Assembly: GCA_018066965.1 (NCBI GenBank)
Contig: JAGPVP010000112.1
Location: forward strand, 1-48,968
From: Zhongshania sp.
GTDB lineage: Bacteria > Pseudomonadota > Gammaproteobacteria > Pseudomonadales > Spongiibacteraceae
Reading direction: 5' to 3'
Length of the DNA stretch: 48,968 nucleotides
Shown here: in pieces, positions 36,448 to 48,082 of the stretch
Layout: each line of letters opens with the position of its first letter
Numbering within the stretch: position 1 is the stretch's first letter
Notes under the pieces: generated by a model
Database searches by the model: none
The model's input: the letters and a program-made list of their open reading frames with translations, nothing else
Told to the model about the DNA's origin: nothing
Position numbers and translations under genes: made by a program

Positions 36448-36487
36448 TTTGTCTGCGTGATTACTTTGCCGTTTTTACGCAGACAAA
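36448..36487. other. Eleven-base inverted repeat across the methyltransferase stop
   Basis: TTTGTCTGCGT and ACGCAGACAAA form a perfect 11-base inverted repeat with an 18-base spacer. One arm lies in the last codons of the reverse-strand methyltransferase and the other just after its stop. No T-run follows on either strand. It may protect or end the convergent transcripts. Confidence 0.5.
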
Positions 36488-37210
36488 TAAGGCATTTCCC
36501 GATTCTTTGTTCCACGGAATAAGCTTCTGGAAGTCATGTTCAAAAATATGAACTTCAAAATACGGGTTCAGTAAGTTCTGCAATTCCTTAAAACTTATCG
36601 CTACCATCGGGTGTTCGTCTTGCCATGATTGGGTGGTATTTGCGGTGGTTTTTTGAATATGTAGTTTAAGAGCTTGTTGTTCACCGCTACCGCAGTAATG
36701 CCATTTAGAGCTAAAAATAAATTCGTTGCTGCCTTGTGTAGCCGTGTGACTAGTAAACGAATTGTTGTTGATTTTGTTCTTATCAACGGCGTTAAAACAG
36801 AATACTCCGTTAGCCGACAGGGCTTTGTGAGCACTGCTAATGCAATGTTTTAATTTAGTAATATCACCGCTGTAATGGATTGAGTACAAGAAGCAGGTGA
36901 TGACATCGACAGGTTCCGTTACGGTAAACATACACATATCTTGTTGGCTAAATCGCGCTTCTGGACAGCGTTGCTGAGCGATATCTAGCATTGGCTGATT
37001 TATATCTAGGCCGCTGCAATGGTAGCCGCGATCGATAAAATGGCGAATATGTGGACCTGTGCCGCAGCCTAAATCTAAATGGCCTATGCCCCCGTTCCCG
37101 AAAATTTGATGTAGTCGATGTGCTGTGTCGCTTTGGGCCTGGTAATCGATGTCAGCGCACATAAGATCGTAATAAGCTGACAGGTCGGTATAGAGAATGT
37201 TATCGGGCAT
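36461..37210 (-). CDS. Class I SAM-dependent methyltransferase
   Basis: A 249-residue methyltransferase. Motif I is LDLGCGTGPHIRHF (starting at residue 45), the acidic residue after beta-2 is in GLDINQPML, and the motif with QQDM follows. A YDLMCADIDY segment near the N-terminus resembles small-molecule methyltransferases of the ubiquinone/biotin-like group. The substrate cannot be inferred. It lies downstream of the reverse-strand beta-propeller gene (116-base gap) and convergent to the lipoprotein gene. The ATG at 37210 is the only good start seen. Confidence 0.85.
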   Translation of the reverse strand: MPDNILYTDLSAYYDLMCADIDYQAQSDTAHRLHQIFGNGGIGHLDLGCGTGPHIRHFIDRGYHCSGLDINQPMLDIAQQRCPEARFSQQDMCMFTVTEPVDVITCFLYSIHYSGDITKLKHCISSAHKALSANGVFCFNAVDKNKINNNSFTSHTATQGSNEFIFSSKWHYCGSGEQQALKLHIQKTTANTTQSWQDEHPMVAISFKELQNLLNPYFEVHIFEHDFQKLIPWNKESGNALFVCVKTAK

Positions 37211-37278
37211 GAAGGTTGGCGCGGCGGATGTTAAGAGTGGCGCAGTATAGCAATTGCCTGTGTTTTGAAAAGGAAGAG

Positions 37279-37311
37279 CGGCCGAATAGTTGCAAACTCC
37301 CCGGCCTTTTT
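37279..37311 (+). terminator. Terminator-like hairpin, plus-strand orientation
   Basis: GGCCG and CGGCC flank a short inner AGTT/AACT stem and are followed by TTTTT on the plus strand. It lies between two reverse-strand genes, so it would stop transcription coming the other way. On the minus strand there is no T-run after it. Confidence 0.4.
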
Positions 37312-37326
37312 GTGCTTGTTAGTAGT

Positions 37327-39354
37327 TTATTGCGGACCTGTTTGATTGTTAGGGTCAGTCCATGGCGCCGACCAAATGTAATCTCCAGAGAGGAAGTACA
37401 CCGCATCGTCATGAATTACTGAGCGATTTTGTCCGCCGTACCAGTTTTCGTTGGGGGCAGGGCTGGCGATGATGTTGCCGATTAAATCTAGACTCGCTGC
37501 TGCGGGATTAGTCTTGCCGTTGATTTCCATCAGGTACAGGCGGTTTTCGTTTATATAACCACCTTGTTCGCTATTGTAAGAAGATTGCACGGGAACCGTT
37601 AGGCGATCGCTGCCGTCTGCTTGTTGTAGGTACGTAAATGCGTGGCGATTGTATTGCGCTTCTGAATAATTCCAGCCGCCTTCTTTACCTAATAGCACGG
37701 TAGCTAACTCCAGTGGATTCGCAATATCCGCAACGTTAAACAAGCTGAGTTTTACAAGGCCTTGATTCTGCGCTGATTGACCAAGGCCAAGTAATAGCTC
37801 GTCGTTCACCGGATGCAAAAAGTCTGAGAATCCGGGTATTTCCAGTTCACCCGCAATATAGGGGTCGGCTGGGTTGCTGAGATCGAGCACGTATAGCGGG
37901 TCAATTTGTTCGAAGCTAACCAAGTACAAGCGGTCATCTAAAAAGCGAACGCCATATAAAGATTCATTCGGTTTACCTAGCTCGGTGGGTCTGTTGCTGT
38001 TTGGCAGAGTTGCAAGCGGATCTAGGCGCAAATCGTCGCTGGCTTCCTGCAGAATGGTTAATTGGTGGTCGCGCAGGTCTGCACTATCGCCAGTGTAGCG
38101 GGTAGTGATGACACGCAATTGATTGCCTTTTTCAGACATTCTGAAATCAACTTGGCCGCGACTCCATAATTCACCGGCCAATTCGGCTGAGCCTCGATAG
38201 ATCGGCTTACCTGCGCCTAGGGCAAATTTATGGATTCGGGTCCGACCTTCACTATTATCGTAGCGTGCTTGGCTTAGGTAGATTGCATTGGACGACATAT
38301 AAACACCGTTGGCATCTTCGTCGTAGCAGGTGGTTTGGGCGTTGCTGGGATTGTTTAAAGGCACGGCGGTTATGCTGGTAATGACCGGATAGGTATAGTC
38401 ATTAGTTTTGTCGTCACGTGTAATCAGGCAATCCTGCGCCGAAAATAATGGCCGTGTTTGCTCGTTGACGGTGATATTTGGAATGATGTCCGCTGGCGTC
38501 GCGTTAACGAGAACTTGTTTGTTCGCGTTGGCCTCTTGTTGGTTGGCAGGGTAGTAGTAAATAGTATCCCAGTGCGGTGTGTGGCGGCTGATGAGATAGA
38601 GTGTGTCGCCAATGCGACGGCTGTCGACAAAGCCGCCGTCAATGCGGATATCCGATGTCTTCTCAATGCTGTCTATATTGCTGGTGTCGTATACTTTGAC
38701 CGAGAGTGACTGCTGGCCCCATGGTGCGATTTGCCGCCAAACATCACCGTAGCTGCCGTAATACTGGCTGGTACCGATGCTGATTAAACGATCATTTTGC
38801 ACGTACAAGCCCTGTACGTATTCCCCATCTGTAAGAGGAATGCTTGTTACTTGCTGAGCCGTCGCGTTATTTGGATTGGTGCTTAAAATACGAATACTAC
38901 CGGGGTTTTGAGGGTTCTGTGGTGCAACGAGGGAGTCGTTGGCAAAGCTCGCGTCGCTTTGGCTGATAAAACAGCAGGTTTGCTGGATGGTCGGCACGAT
39001 ATAAAGATAGTCGCCGTCGTATTTGAGCACATCAAATTCATCGACCTTGTTTTCGAGGGCGTAGGTGCTGGAATAGCTATTGGAGGATTCGCTGTCAGTG
39101 GCCGCACCTTCTTGAGGTGCGCTTAGGTCTTGCTCGCTACGGTTTATTTGAGTGTAGGCAGCCTTAAAGCGCGTTACGAATTCTTCTTCGCTACTGACAG
39201 CGCGTAGCATACTCTTTGATTGATCGCTGTCGATGCTAGGGCTTTTGCCACCGCCAGAGCCGCCGCCACAAGATGCCAACATGACGCACAGCAAGATGAT
39301 GCGCGATTGCATGAGGGTGCCAGGGTTCCAAATAGTGAATACCTCGTTTTTCAT
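37327..39354 (-). CDS. Predicted lipoprotein with beta-propeller domain
   Basis: A 675-residue secreted protein. The signal segment ends in the lipobox MLASC, followed by GGGSGGG. The segment LENKVDEFDVLKYDGDYLYIVP (about residues 97-118) matches the start of the Pfam Beta_propel family (secreted proteins with a WD40-like propeller), and repeated blade-like strands such as DGEYVQGLYVQNDRLISIG and DRLYLVSFEQIDPLYVLDL follow to the end. The family function is unknown. AAGGG upstream supports the ATG at 39354; an ATG 14 codons later would give a shorter signal peptide. It probably sits in the outer membrane, with the methyltransferase next downstream. Confidence 0.85.
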   Translation of the reverse strand: MKNEVFTIWNPGTLMQSRIILLCVMLASCGGGSGGGKSPSIDSDQSKSMLRAVSSEEEFVTRFKAAYTQINRSEQDLSAPQEGAATDSESSNSYSSTYALENKVDEFDVLKYDGDYLYIVPTIQQTCCFISQSDASFANDSLVAPQNPQNPGSIRILSTNPNNATAQQVTSIPLTDGEYVQGLYVQNDRLISIGTSQYYGSYGDVWRQIAPWGQQSLSVKVYDTSNIDSIEKTSDIRIDGGFVDSRRIGDTLYLISRHTPHWDTIYYYPANQQEANANKQVLVNATPADIIPNITVNEQTRPLFSAQDCLITRDDKTNDYTYPVITSITAVPLNNPSNAQTTCYDEDANGVYMSSNAIYLSQARYDNSEGRTRIHKFALGAGKPIYRGSAELAGELWSRGQVDFRMSEKGNQLRVITTRYTGDSADLRDHQLTILQEASDDLRLDPLATLPNSNRPTELGKPNESLYGVRFLDDRLYLVSFEQIDPLYVLDLSNPADPYIAGELEIPGFSDFLHPVNDELLLGLGQSAQNQGLVKLSLFNVADIANPLELATVLLGKEGGWNYSEAQYNRHAFTYLQQADGSDRLTVPVQSSYNSEQGGYINENRLYLMEINGKTNPAAASLDLIGNIIASPAPNENWYGGQNRSVIHDDAVYFLSGDYIWSAPWTDPNNQTGPQ

Positions 39355-39590
39355 TGCGATATGCCCTTGCTCTTAAATGTGTAAATCAAACTTTGAGGCT
39401 GCGACCTTGGCGAGTGGCCACTTTAATTTTTATACCTATCCATTAGTTTAGCCCGACTGTCAGCAATGTAAATTAGTAGTTGCACTAAGCCATAGGCGAG
39501 AGCCAGCTTTGCTGTGTAATACCGTGAAATACTTACAGTCGTGAGGAGCTTTACGGTAAGCTTTGAGAAATTTCACGACATTCTGTGTTT

Positions 39591-39908
39591 ATGCGTTATT
39601 ACAGTTTAGAAAAATACATCAATTTGTTTGATGGCTATCGCAAAGTTTTTAAAATTGATAGCCATAATTTAATGCTGCTACAGCTCGATGGTTCTCGTTA
39701 TTTAATAGAGAGCAACTGCCCGCATCGCGAGTATCCACTGAGTAGCTCAGATGTGGATGGTCTGGAATTGGTGTGTCCGCAACATGGCTATCGGTTTGAT
39801 ATACAAAGCGGCACGCTAAATCACTTTAGTGAAGAGCCCTGTCGAAATTTACGCTGCTTTGAGTTGGTAGATCGAGATAATGAAATTGGGGTGATGCTGG
39901 AGTATTAA
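39591..39908 (+). CDS. Small Rieske [2Fe-2S] protein
   Basis: A 105-residue single-domain Rieske protein with both cluster motifs: Cys43-Pro-His45 and Cys62-Pro-Gln-His65, the latter in CPQHGYRFD. There is no membrane anchor, so it is a soluble ferredoxin-type protein or a component of an oxygenase or nitrite reductase-like system. No partner gene lies beside it. The ATG at 39591 begins the recognisable domain; a GTG two codons earlier is in frame. It ends 24 bases before a strong bidirectional terminator shared with the convergent EF-G gene. Confidence 0.85.
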   Translation: MRYYSLEKYINLFDGYRKVFKIDSHNLMLLQLDGSRYLIESNCPHREYPLSSSDVDGLELVCPQHGYRFDIQSGTLNHFSEEPCRNLRCFELVDRDNEIGVMLEY

Positions 39909-39932
39909 GGCAAGGCTTTATACGCAGGTATT

Positions 39933-39969
39933 AAAAAGCCCGAGCAGTTTTCACTGCTCGGGCTTTTTT
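39933..39969. terminator. Bidirectional terminator between the Rieske and EF-G genes
   Basis: GCCCGAGCAGT and ACTGCTCGGGC form a perfect 11-pair stem with a four-base loop (TTTC), flanked by five A on the left and six T on the right. It can therefore end transcription from both convergent genes. Confidence 0.92.
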
Positions 39970-39987
39970 CGGATTTAACTAAGTTTA

Positions 39988-42078
39988 TTACTTAGCTGCA
40001 GCCGCTTTCTTTTCTTTCTCTTTGGCAATAACTGCCTCAGCTACGTTATTTGGGCATGCTGAGTAGTGCGAGAACTCCATAGAGAACTGGCCGCGACCAG
40101 AGGTCATAGTACGCAAAGTGCTGATGTAACCAAACATTTCTGAAAGAGGTACATCTGACTTAATGCGAACGCCTGTGGTGTTTGGCTCTTGGCCAGAAAT
40201 CATACCGCGACGACGGTTAAGGTCGCCGATAACATCTCCCACGTGATCTTCTGGGCTGTATACATCCACTTTCATGATGGGCTCAAGAAGTTGTGGGCCA
40301 GCTTTAGGCATAGATTGACGGAAAGCGCCTTTTGCAGCGATTTCGAAGGCGATTGCCGAGGAGTCAACCGCGTGGTAGCCACCGTCCATCAGCTCAACTT
40401 CAACGTCGAGTACGGGGAATCCAGCTAATGGGCCTATACCCATCATAGAGCGGAAGCCTTTCTCGATAGCTGGGAAGAATTCTTTAGGAACGTTACCGCC
40501 CACAACAGAAGACTTGAAGGTGAAGCCTGTGTTTGCTTCGCCTGGTTTGATTTTGTAGTCGATTTTACCGTACTGACCAGAACCACCAGACTGCTTCTTG
40601 TGAGTGTAGCTGTCTTCAATAGCCAGAGAGATTGTCTCGCGGTAAGCAACCTGCGGTTGGCCTACAGTCAAATCAACACCGTAGGTACGTTTAAGAATGT
40701 CTACCTTGATATCAAGGTGTAATTCACCCATCCCTTTAAGGATGGTTTCGCCTGAATCGATATCAGTTTCAACACGGAACGTTGGATCTTCTGCAACCAT
40801 TTTACCGATCGCAATACCCATTTTCTCGGTTGAGCCTTTGTCTTTGGGTGTTACAGAGATAGAGATAACTGGCTCTGGGAAGACCATCGCTTCAAGTGTG
40901 CATGGGTGCTTTGGATCACACAGGGTGTGACCGGTTTGCACGTTTTTCATACCCACGATAGCGATGATGTCACCGGCTTGCGCAAAGCTTAATTCGTTAC
41001 GCTCGTCGGCTTGCATTTCAACCATACGGCCAACACGCTCAGACTTGCCAGTGAACGAGTTAAGGATGGTGTCGCCTTTGTTCAATTTACCAGAGTAAAT
41101 ACGCACGAAGGTTAGGGCGCCGAAACGGTCGTCCATGATTTTGAAAGCTAGTGCGCGGAAAGGCTCGTCAGCAGATACGATTGCGTATTTGCCGTTTGGA
41201 TTACCTTCTTCGTCAGTTAACGGCTGTGGGTTAACTTCAGTTGGCGTTGGCAAGTAGTCAACAACAGCATCAAGTAATAGCTGCATGCCTTTGTTTTTAA
41301 AGGCAGAACCACAGTAAGTTGGGAAGAATACAAGATCCAAAGTACCTTTACGGATGCAGCGTTTGATGTCTTCGTCAGAAGGTTGTTCACCTTCCATGTA
41401 AGCCATCATCACGTCGTCGTCCATTTCAACTGCGTTTTCAATCAGTTGCTCACGGTACATTTCAACGTCGTCAACCATGTCGGCTGGTACGTCTTCAACG
41501 GTGTAGTTTTCTGGTTGCCCAGTTTCATCCCAAATGTAAGCTTTACGGCTTAACAGATCGACAACACCTTTGAACGTGTCTTCGCGGCCGATAGGCAGGG
41601 TCATGATTAATGGCTTGGCGCCAAGTACTTTAGTAACTTGCTCGGTTACGCGGATGAAGTCAGCGCCGATGCGGTCAAGTTTGTTTACGAAAATAAGACG
41701 CGATACTTTAGAGTCGTTCGCGTAGCGCCAGTTGGTTTCTGACTGAGGCTCAACGCCGCCAGAACCACAGAATACGCCGATACCGCCATCAAGAACTTTC
41801 AGCGAGCGATATACTTCTACAGTAAAGTCAACGTGGCCCGGTGTGTCGATAACGTTGAAGCGAGTGCCTTTCCAAAAACAGCTTACCGCTGCTGACTGAA
41901 TGGTAATTCCGCGCTCAGCTTCTTGTTCCATGAAGTCGGTAGTTGACTCGCCTTCATGAACTTCACCGATTTTATGAATTTTACCGGTCAGCTTAAGAAT
42001 ACGCTCGGTAGTGGTGGTCTTACCGGCATCAACGTGGGCGAAAATACCAATATTTCTGTAAAGGGATAGATCAGTCAT
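39988..42078 (-). CDS. fusA: Elongation factor G, FusA2-type paralogue
   Basis: A 696-residue EF-G with G1 AHVDAGKT (residues 14-21), G3 DTPGH (78-82), G4 NKLD (132-135) and all later translocase domains, ending in a Lys/Ala-rich tail. EF-G uses GTP to move tRNA and mRNA through the ribosome or, with RRF, to recycle it. It is not in the rpsL-rpsG-fusA-tuf operon. Details such as [19 protein letters not shown] resemble, from memory, the second EF-G (FusA2) of Vibrio and Shewanella rather than the main E. coli type. It is a single gene with its own leader and terminator. Whether another fusA exists cannot be seen here. Confidence 0.9.
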   Translation of the reverse strand: MTDLSLYRNIGIFAHVDAGKTTTTERILKLTGKIHKIGEVHEGESTTDFMEQEAERGITIQSAAVSCFWKGTRFNVIDTPGHVDFTVEVYRSLKVLDGGIGVFCGSGGVEPQSETNWRYANDSKVSRLIFVNKLDRIGADFIRVTEQVTKVLGAKPLIMTLPIGREDTFKGVVDLLSRKAYIWDETGQPENYTVEDVPADMVDDVEMYREQLIENAVEMDDDVMMAYMEGEQPSDEDIKRCIRKGTLDLVFFPTYCGSAFKNKGMQLLLDAVVDYLPTPTEVNPQPLTDEEGNPNGKYAIVSADEPFRALAFKIMDDRFGALTFVRIYSGKLNKGDTILNSFTGKSERVGRMVEMQADERNELSFAQAGDIIAIVGMKNVQTGHTLCDPKHPCTLEAMVFPEPVISISVTPKDKGSTEKMGIAIGKMVAEDPTFRVETDIDSGETILKGMGELHLDIKVDILKRTYGVDLTVGQPQVAYRETISLAIEDSYTHKKQSGGSGQYGKIDYKIKPGEANTGFTFKSSVVGGNVPKEFFPAIEKGFRSMMGIGPLAGFPVLDVEVELMDGGYHAVDSSAIAFEIAAKGAFRQSMPKAGPQLLEPIMKVDVYSPEDHVGDVIGDLNRRRGMISGQEPNTTGVRIKSDVPLSEMFGYISTLRTMTSGRGQFSMEFSHYSACPNNVAEAVIAKEKEKKAAAAK

Positions 42079-42223
42079 AGCGCTCTCTAAATAAGCTGGG
42101 TTGAAAATAGGCGGCTAATGTACAGCAAATTAGCCAATTTTGCTTGTAGAAATATCAAGAAGAGCTCGATTGAGCGTATTTTTTTGCGTAAATATGCCGA
42201 GAACCCCAGAAAAAAGTGTTTTG

Positions 42224-42246
42224 TCATATTTTGATAACAAATATGA
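42224..42246. promoter_or_regulatory. Inverted repeat in the EF-G upstream region
   Basis: TCATATTT and AAATATGA are perfect arms around seven bases (TGATAAC), about 145 bases upstream of the EF-G start codon, in a 257-base gap. It may be a regulator site. No other copy was seen in the gap. Confidence 0.4.
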
Positions 42247-42335
42247 CCAGAATCCGTCATGTTTTCAGCGGTTTGGCGGTGTAGCTGGCTGGCTTGAGAA
42301 TGGTGTGCCACCTAGGAGTTACGTGGCGCAATTGC

Positions 42336-43241
42336 TCAGGAAAATCGACGTAAGTAGTACGGTTGCTCCGCGTGCTCCCACATACGGTCGAACCGTTCTT
42401 GGTAGTGGCGCACTTTAGGTGGGAGATGGTAGCTACACCAGCTGTTTTCGGGGGCGCCGTTCGGGTATGCGAATATACCGCTGCTATCGGCAAGTACAAA
42501 AAAATCCTCTGATTCAGTGCGGTAGTCGCTGGGCAATATGCGTAGAGGTATAGCTGAAGGTAATCGTTGACTGAGCTCAAGCAGCGGGTGGCGACATTCT
42601 CTGAGCGGGGTTTCGTCGCAAATCAGTAGACGTATTTGGCTCTGCCGATGGCGTCTGGCGAGCTTCGATATCGCGTCAGCTATCGTATTCGCGGCATATA
42701 ATGCTGGTTCTAGCGAGTGGCTGAATATACGAATAGTGCGCCGCGCCTGGCTGCATAAGTCTTCGATTGTCGCTGCGCCATCAATGGGTAGAAATTGCGG
42801 ACTGTCTTGCCCCAGTTTACGCTGTTCACGTAAGAGCAGTCGCATGGATTGGTGGAGAATGCCGGCGTCCATAAACATGTCGCCGTAGGGCTTAAACCCC
42901 GCTGCGGCGTAAAAACCGATAGCGTGGTCTTGAGCGCCTAGGGTAAGTTCATGCCAGTCTTGATTCTTGGCATATTCCATAGCAGCTTGTAACAGTGCTT
43001 TGCCGATACCGCGCTTGCGAAAGTCTTTACGTACCGCCATACGGCCAATACTGCCGTTATTTAGCATTCTTACTGTGCCGACTGCTTCATCGTTTAGCAA
43101 TGCGAGCCAGTGATGGCAGTAGGGATCGTGCTCGTCTAGCTCTAGCTCGATAGGGACAGCTTGTTCGTCTACGAACACCTCGTGACGTATGCCAGTGAGT
43201 ATCGCCTTGTCGGTTTGCCAGTCAGTCTTGCGTATCGTCAT
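42336..43241 (-). CDS. GNAT acetyltransferase with C-terminal PLD-like domain
   Basis: A 301-residue two-domain protein. Residues 1-135 are a GNAT domain: an ElaA-like start (IRHEVFVDEQAVPIELELDE), acetyl-CoA loop R75-K-R-G78-I-G80, and ALGFYAAAGF-like FYAAAGFKPYG. Residues 150-301 are a second domain with strand-helix patterns such as RTIRIFSHSLEPALY, RLLICDETPL and FDRMWEHAE, reminiscent of phospholipase D-like folds but without the HKD catalytic motif. It is the last gene of the purB operon; its start overlaps the roxA stop by 20 bases. The acetyl acceptor is unknown. Confidence 0.82.
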   Translation of the reverse strand: MTIRKTDWQTDKAILTGIRHEVFVDEQAVPIELELDEHDPYCHHWLALLNDEAVGTVRMLNNGSIGRMAVRKDFRKRGIGKALLQAAMEYAKNQDWHELTLGAQDHAIGFYAAAGFKPYGDMFMDAGILHQSMRLLLREQRKLGQDSPQFLPIDGAATIEDLCSQARRTIRIFSHSLEPALYAANTIADAISKLARRHRQSQIRLLICDETPLRECRHPLLELSQRLPSAIPLRILPSDYRTESEDFFVLADSSGIFAYPNGAPENSWCSYHLPPKVRHYQERFDRMWEHAEQPYYLRRFS

Positions 43242-44352
43242 AAAAGCACAAGGTGCCGTTGCAGAATAGGGCGTAAATCATGTCTGGGCTAAGACGGTGG
43301 GCAGTATCAATGGTGATGCCGCTTTCTATCTCACACAGAGATTTAACATCGTCGCGCTGCTCAGGTGGGTAAGTGAAGGCCAATCCGTCGGCAAACAGGT
43401 ATTGTTCGTCAAAGGCCAGCCTAGCGCCTAGCCGCAACTGTAGTACCGCGCCTTCGGCTAATTCCAGCAGGAATTCCTCTGGGTTTAGTGAGTCGTCGAT
43501 CATGCTTTCTTGGTCGGGTATTCGGGTCATCATCTCGCCGAACCAGCGCGCCAAATGGGCGTCATCATTTATATGGCGCAGCATTAGTGACTTTACATGT
43601 TCACGAACACCCGCCGAAATTTCTGCTGGATGCGCATTAGCATTTAGCTGCGGGTCTTGATAGCGCAGAGATTCATCAAGAAAGCTGGCAATATCGTCGC
43701 TGTAATCGCTTAGTAATGCCGCTTCAGACGGGGCTCTAAATCCTACAGAGAGTGTGATGCAGTCATCACCTTCGGCGATACCCCAGTGGGCGACGCCCGG
43801 CGGTACATAAAGCACGTCGCCGGCTTCCAGCAGGTATTCTTGCTCGACGCTAAAATCTTGTAATAAGCGCAAACCGGCTTGGCTAGCTAATGGCGTTTGC
43901 GCTGAGCAGTGACCTCCGACCTTCCAGCGCCGGCGGCCGCTGCCTTGCACTAAAAACACGTCATATTGGTCGTAGTGGGGGCCGACATTACCGCCGTCGC
44001 AGGCATAGCTCACCATGACATCTTCGGTGCGCCAGCGCGGAATAAAGCGGAAGTGGGTGAGTAGGTCGGCAAGCTCTGGCAGATAGTGGTCTACGCTTTG
44101 TACCAATAGCGTCCAATTGGATGCTGGTAAGGAGCCGAAATCTTCTTCTTTGAAGGGGCCGTTGCGTAATTCCCAGCCACCGTCTTTTTCAATAATAATG
44201 CGACTGTCAACGTCGTCTTCACAGGCTAAGCCTGCGAGATCGTTGCCGTCTAGCGGGCACTCATAGTTAGGCAGTGCCGCTTTTAATAGCAGGGCTTCGC
44301 GCTGCCAAACCTGATCTAAAAACCACTGTGGATCAAAATTTTGCAGCGCCAT
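43222..44352 (-). CDS. roxA: Ribosomal protein uL16 arginine 3-hydroxylase (JmjC)
   Basis: A 376-residue 2-oxoglutarate/iron oxygenase of the JmjC type, matching E. coli RoxA/YcfD, which hydroxylates an arginine of 50S protein L16. The iron ligands are His126 and Asp128 (GPHYDQYDVF) and His189 (VPPGVAHW). GSGRRRWKVG is a family segment. The start at 44352 (ATG) lies four bases after the purB stop; a TTG nine codons earlier is in frame but inside purB. The GNAT gene overlaps its end. RoxA beside purB and mnmA fits a ribosome/RNA maintenance operon. Confidence 0.93.
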   Translation of the reverse strand: MALQNFDPQWFLDQVWQREALLLKAALPNYECPLDGNDLAGLACEDDVDSRIIIEKDGGWELRNGPFKEEDFGSLPASNWTLLVQSVDHYLPELADLLTHFRFIPRWRTEDVMVSYACDGGNVGPHYDQYDVFLVQGSGRRRWKVGGHCSAQTPLASQAGLRLLQDFSVEQEYLLEAGDVLYVPPGVAHWGIAEGDDCITLSVGFRAPSEAALLSDYSDDIASFLDESLRYQDPQLNANAHPAEISAGVREHVKSLMLRHINDDAHLARWFGEMMTRIPDQESMIDDSLNPEEFLLELAEGAVLQLRLGARLAFDEQYLFADGLAFTYPPEQRDDVKSLCEIESGITIDTAHRLSPDMIYALFCNGTLCFYDDTQD

Positions 44353-44356
44353 GGGG

Positions 44357-47549
<3,193 letters not shown>

Positions 47550-47598
47550 TCATCTAATCCGTTAAGCTATTTTACAGTGTTGGTGAGCAAGTCTTGCG

Positions 47599-48036
47599 CT
47601 AATAAATTATGGATAGCGGATAGCGCTGCCCTTTTAAGTACCGCTCTAAGCATTCTAAAACTAATGGGCTGCGGAGCTGGTCACGGCGCTCACGCAGTTC
47701 ATCGGGTGTCAGCCAAATGGCTTGCTCAATATCGCTGTCTAGCTTTTGCTCTGGGCAAAACGCGATAGGGCGCGCAAAAAAGCTTGTTCGGTGGTAGGTC
47801 ACGCCGTTGGCGGGCGCGGTATATAAGCCGACGCCGACGACACCTAATATTTCTACTCGCCACTGGGTTTCTTCTAAGGTTTCCCGATATGCAGCCTCTA
47901 TTAAACTTTCGCCTTCCTCAAGATGGCCTGCAGGTTGGTTTAGCACTCTGCGCCCGTGTTTGATTTCCTCGACGAATAAAAACTTACCGTCGTTTTCAAC
48001 CAAGGTTGCGACCGTTACGTGGGGCTGCCAATCCAT
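47599..48036 (-). CDS. nudJ: NUDIX hydrolase (NudJ-type)
   Basis: A 145-residue NUDIX protein. The NUDIX box begins at GHLEEGE and continues through RETLEET, with the usual small or glycine residue near its end replaced by Gln (EETQW). The opening MDWQPHVTVATLVENDGKFLFVEE resembles NudJ, which removes phosphate from thiamine pyrophosphates and nucleotides. Its place between rluE and mnmA supports this. The ATG at 48036 has CGGA upstream; earlier codons in frame lie in the spacer after rluE. The glutamates that bind metal are kept, so it is probably active. Confidence 0.88.
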   Translation of the reverse strand: MDWQPHVTVATLVENDGKFLFVEEIKHGRRVLNQPAGHLEEGESLIEAAYRETLEETQWRVEILGVVGVGLYTAPANGVTYHRTSFFARPIAFCPEQKLDSDIEQAIWLTPDELRERRDQLRSPLVLECLERYLKGQRYPLSIIY

Positions 48037-48082
48037 ACAGTATTCCGCTGAACAAAGCGCTAATTGTAACAGGGGCAATGTG

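Noticed and set aside
42087-42580. Short open frames on both strands between EF-G and the GNAT gene
   Set aside because: They overlap each other and the GNAT coding region and show no family pattern or ribosome sites.
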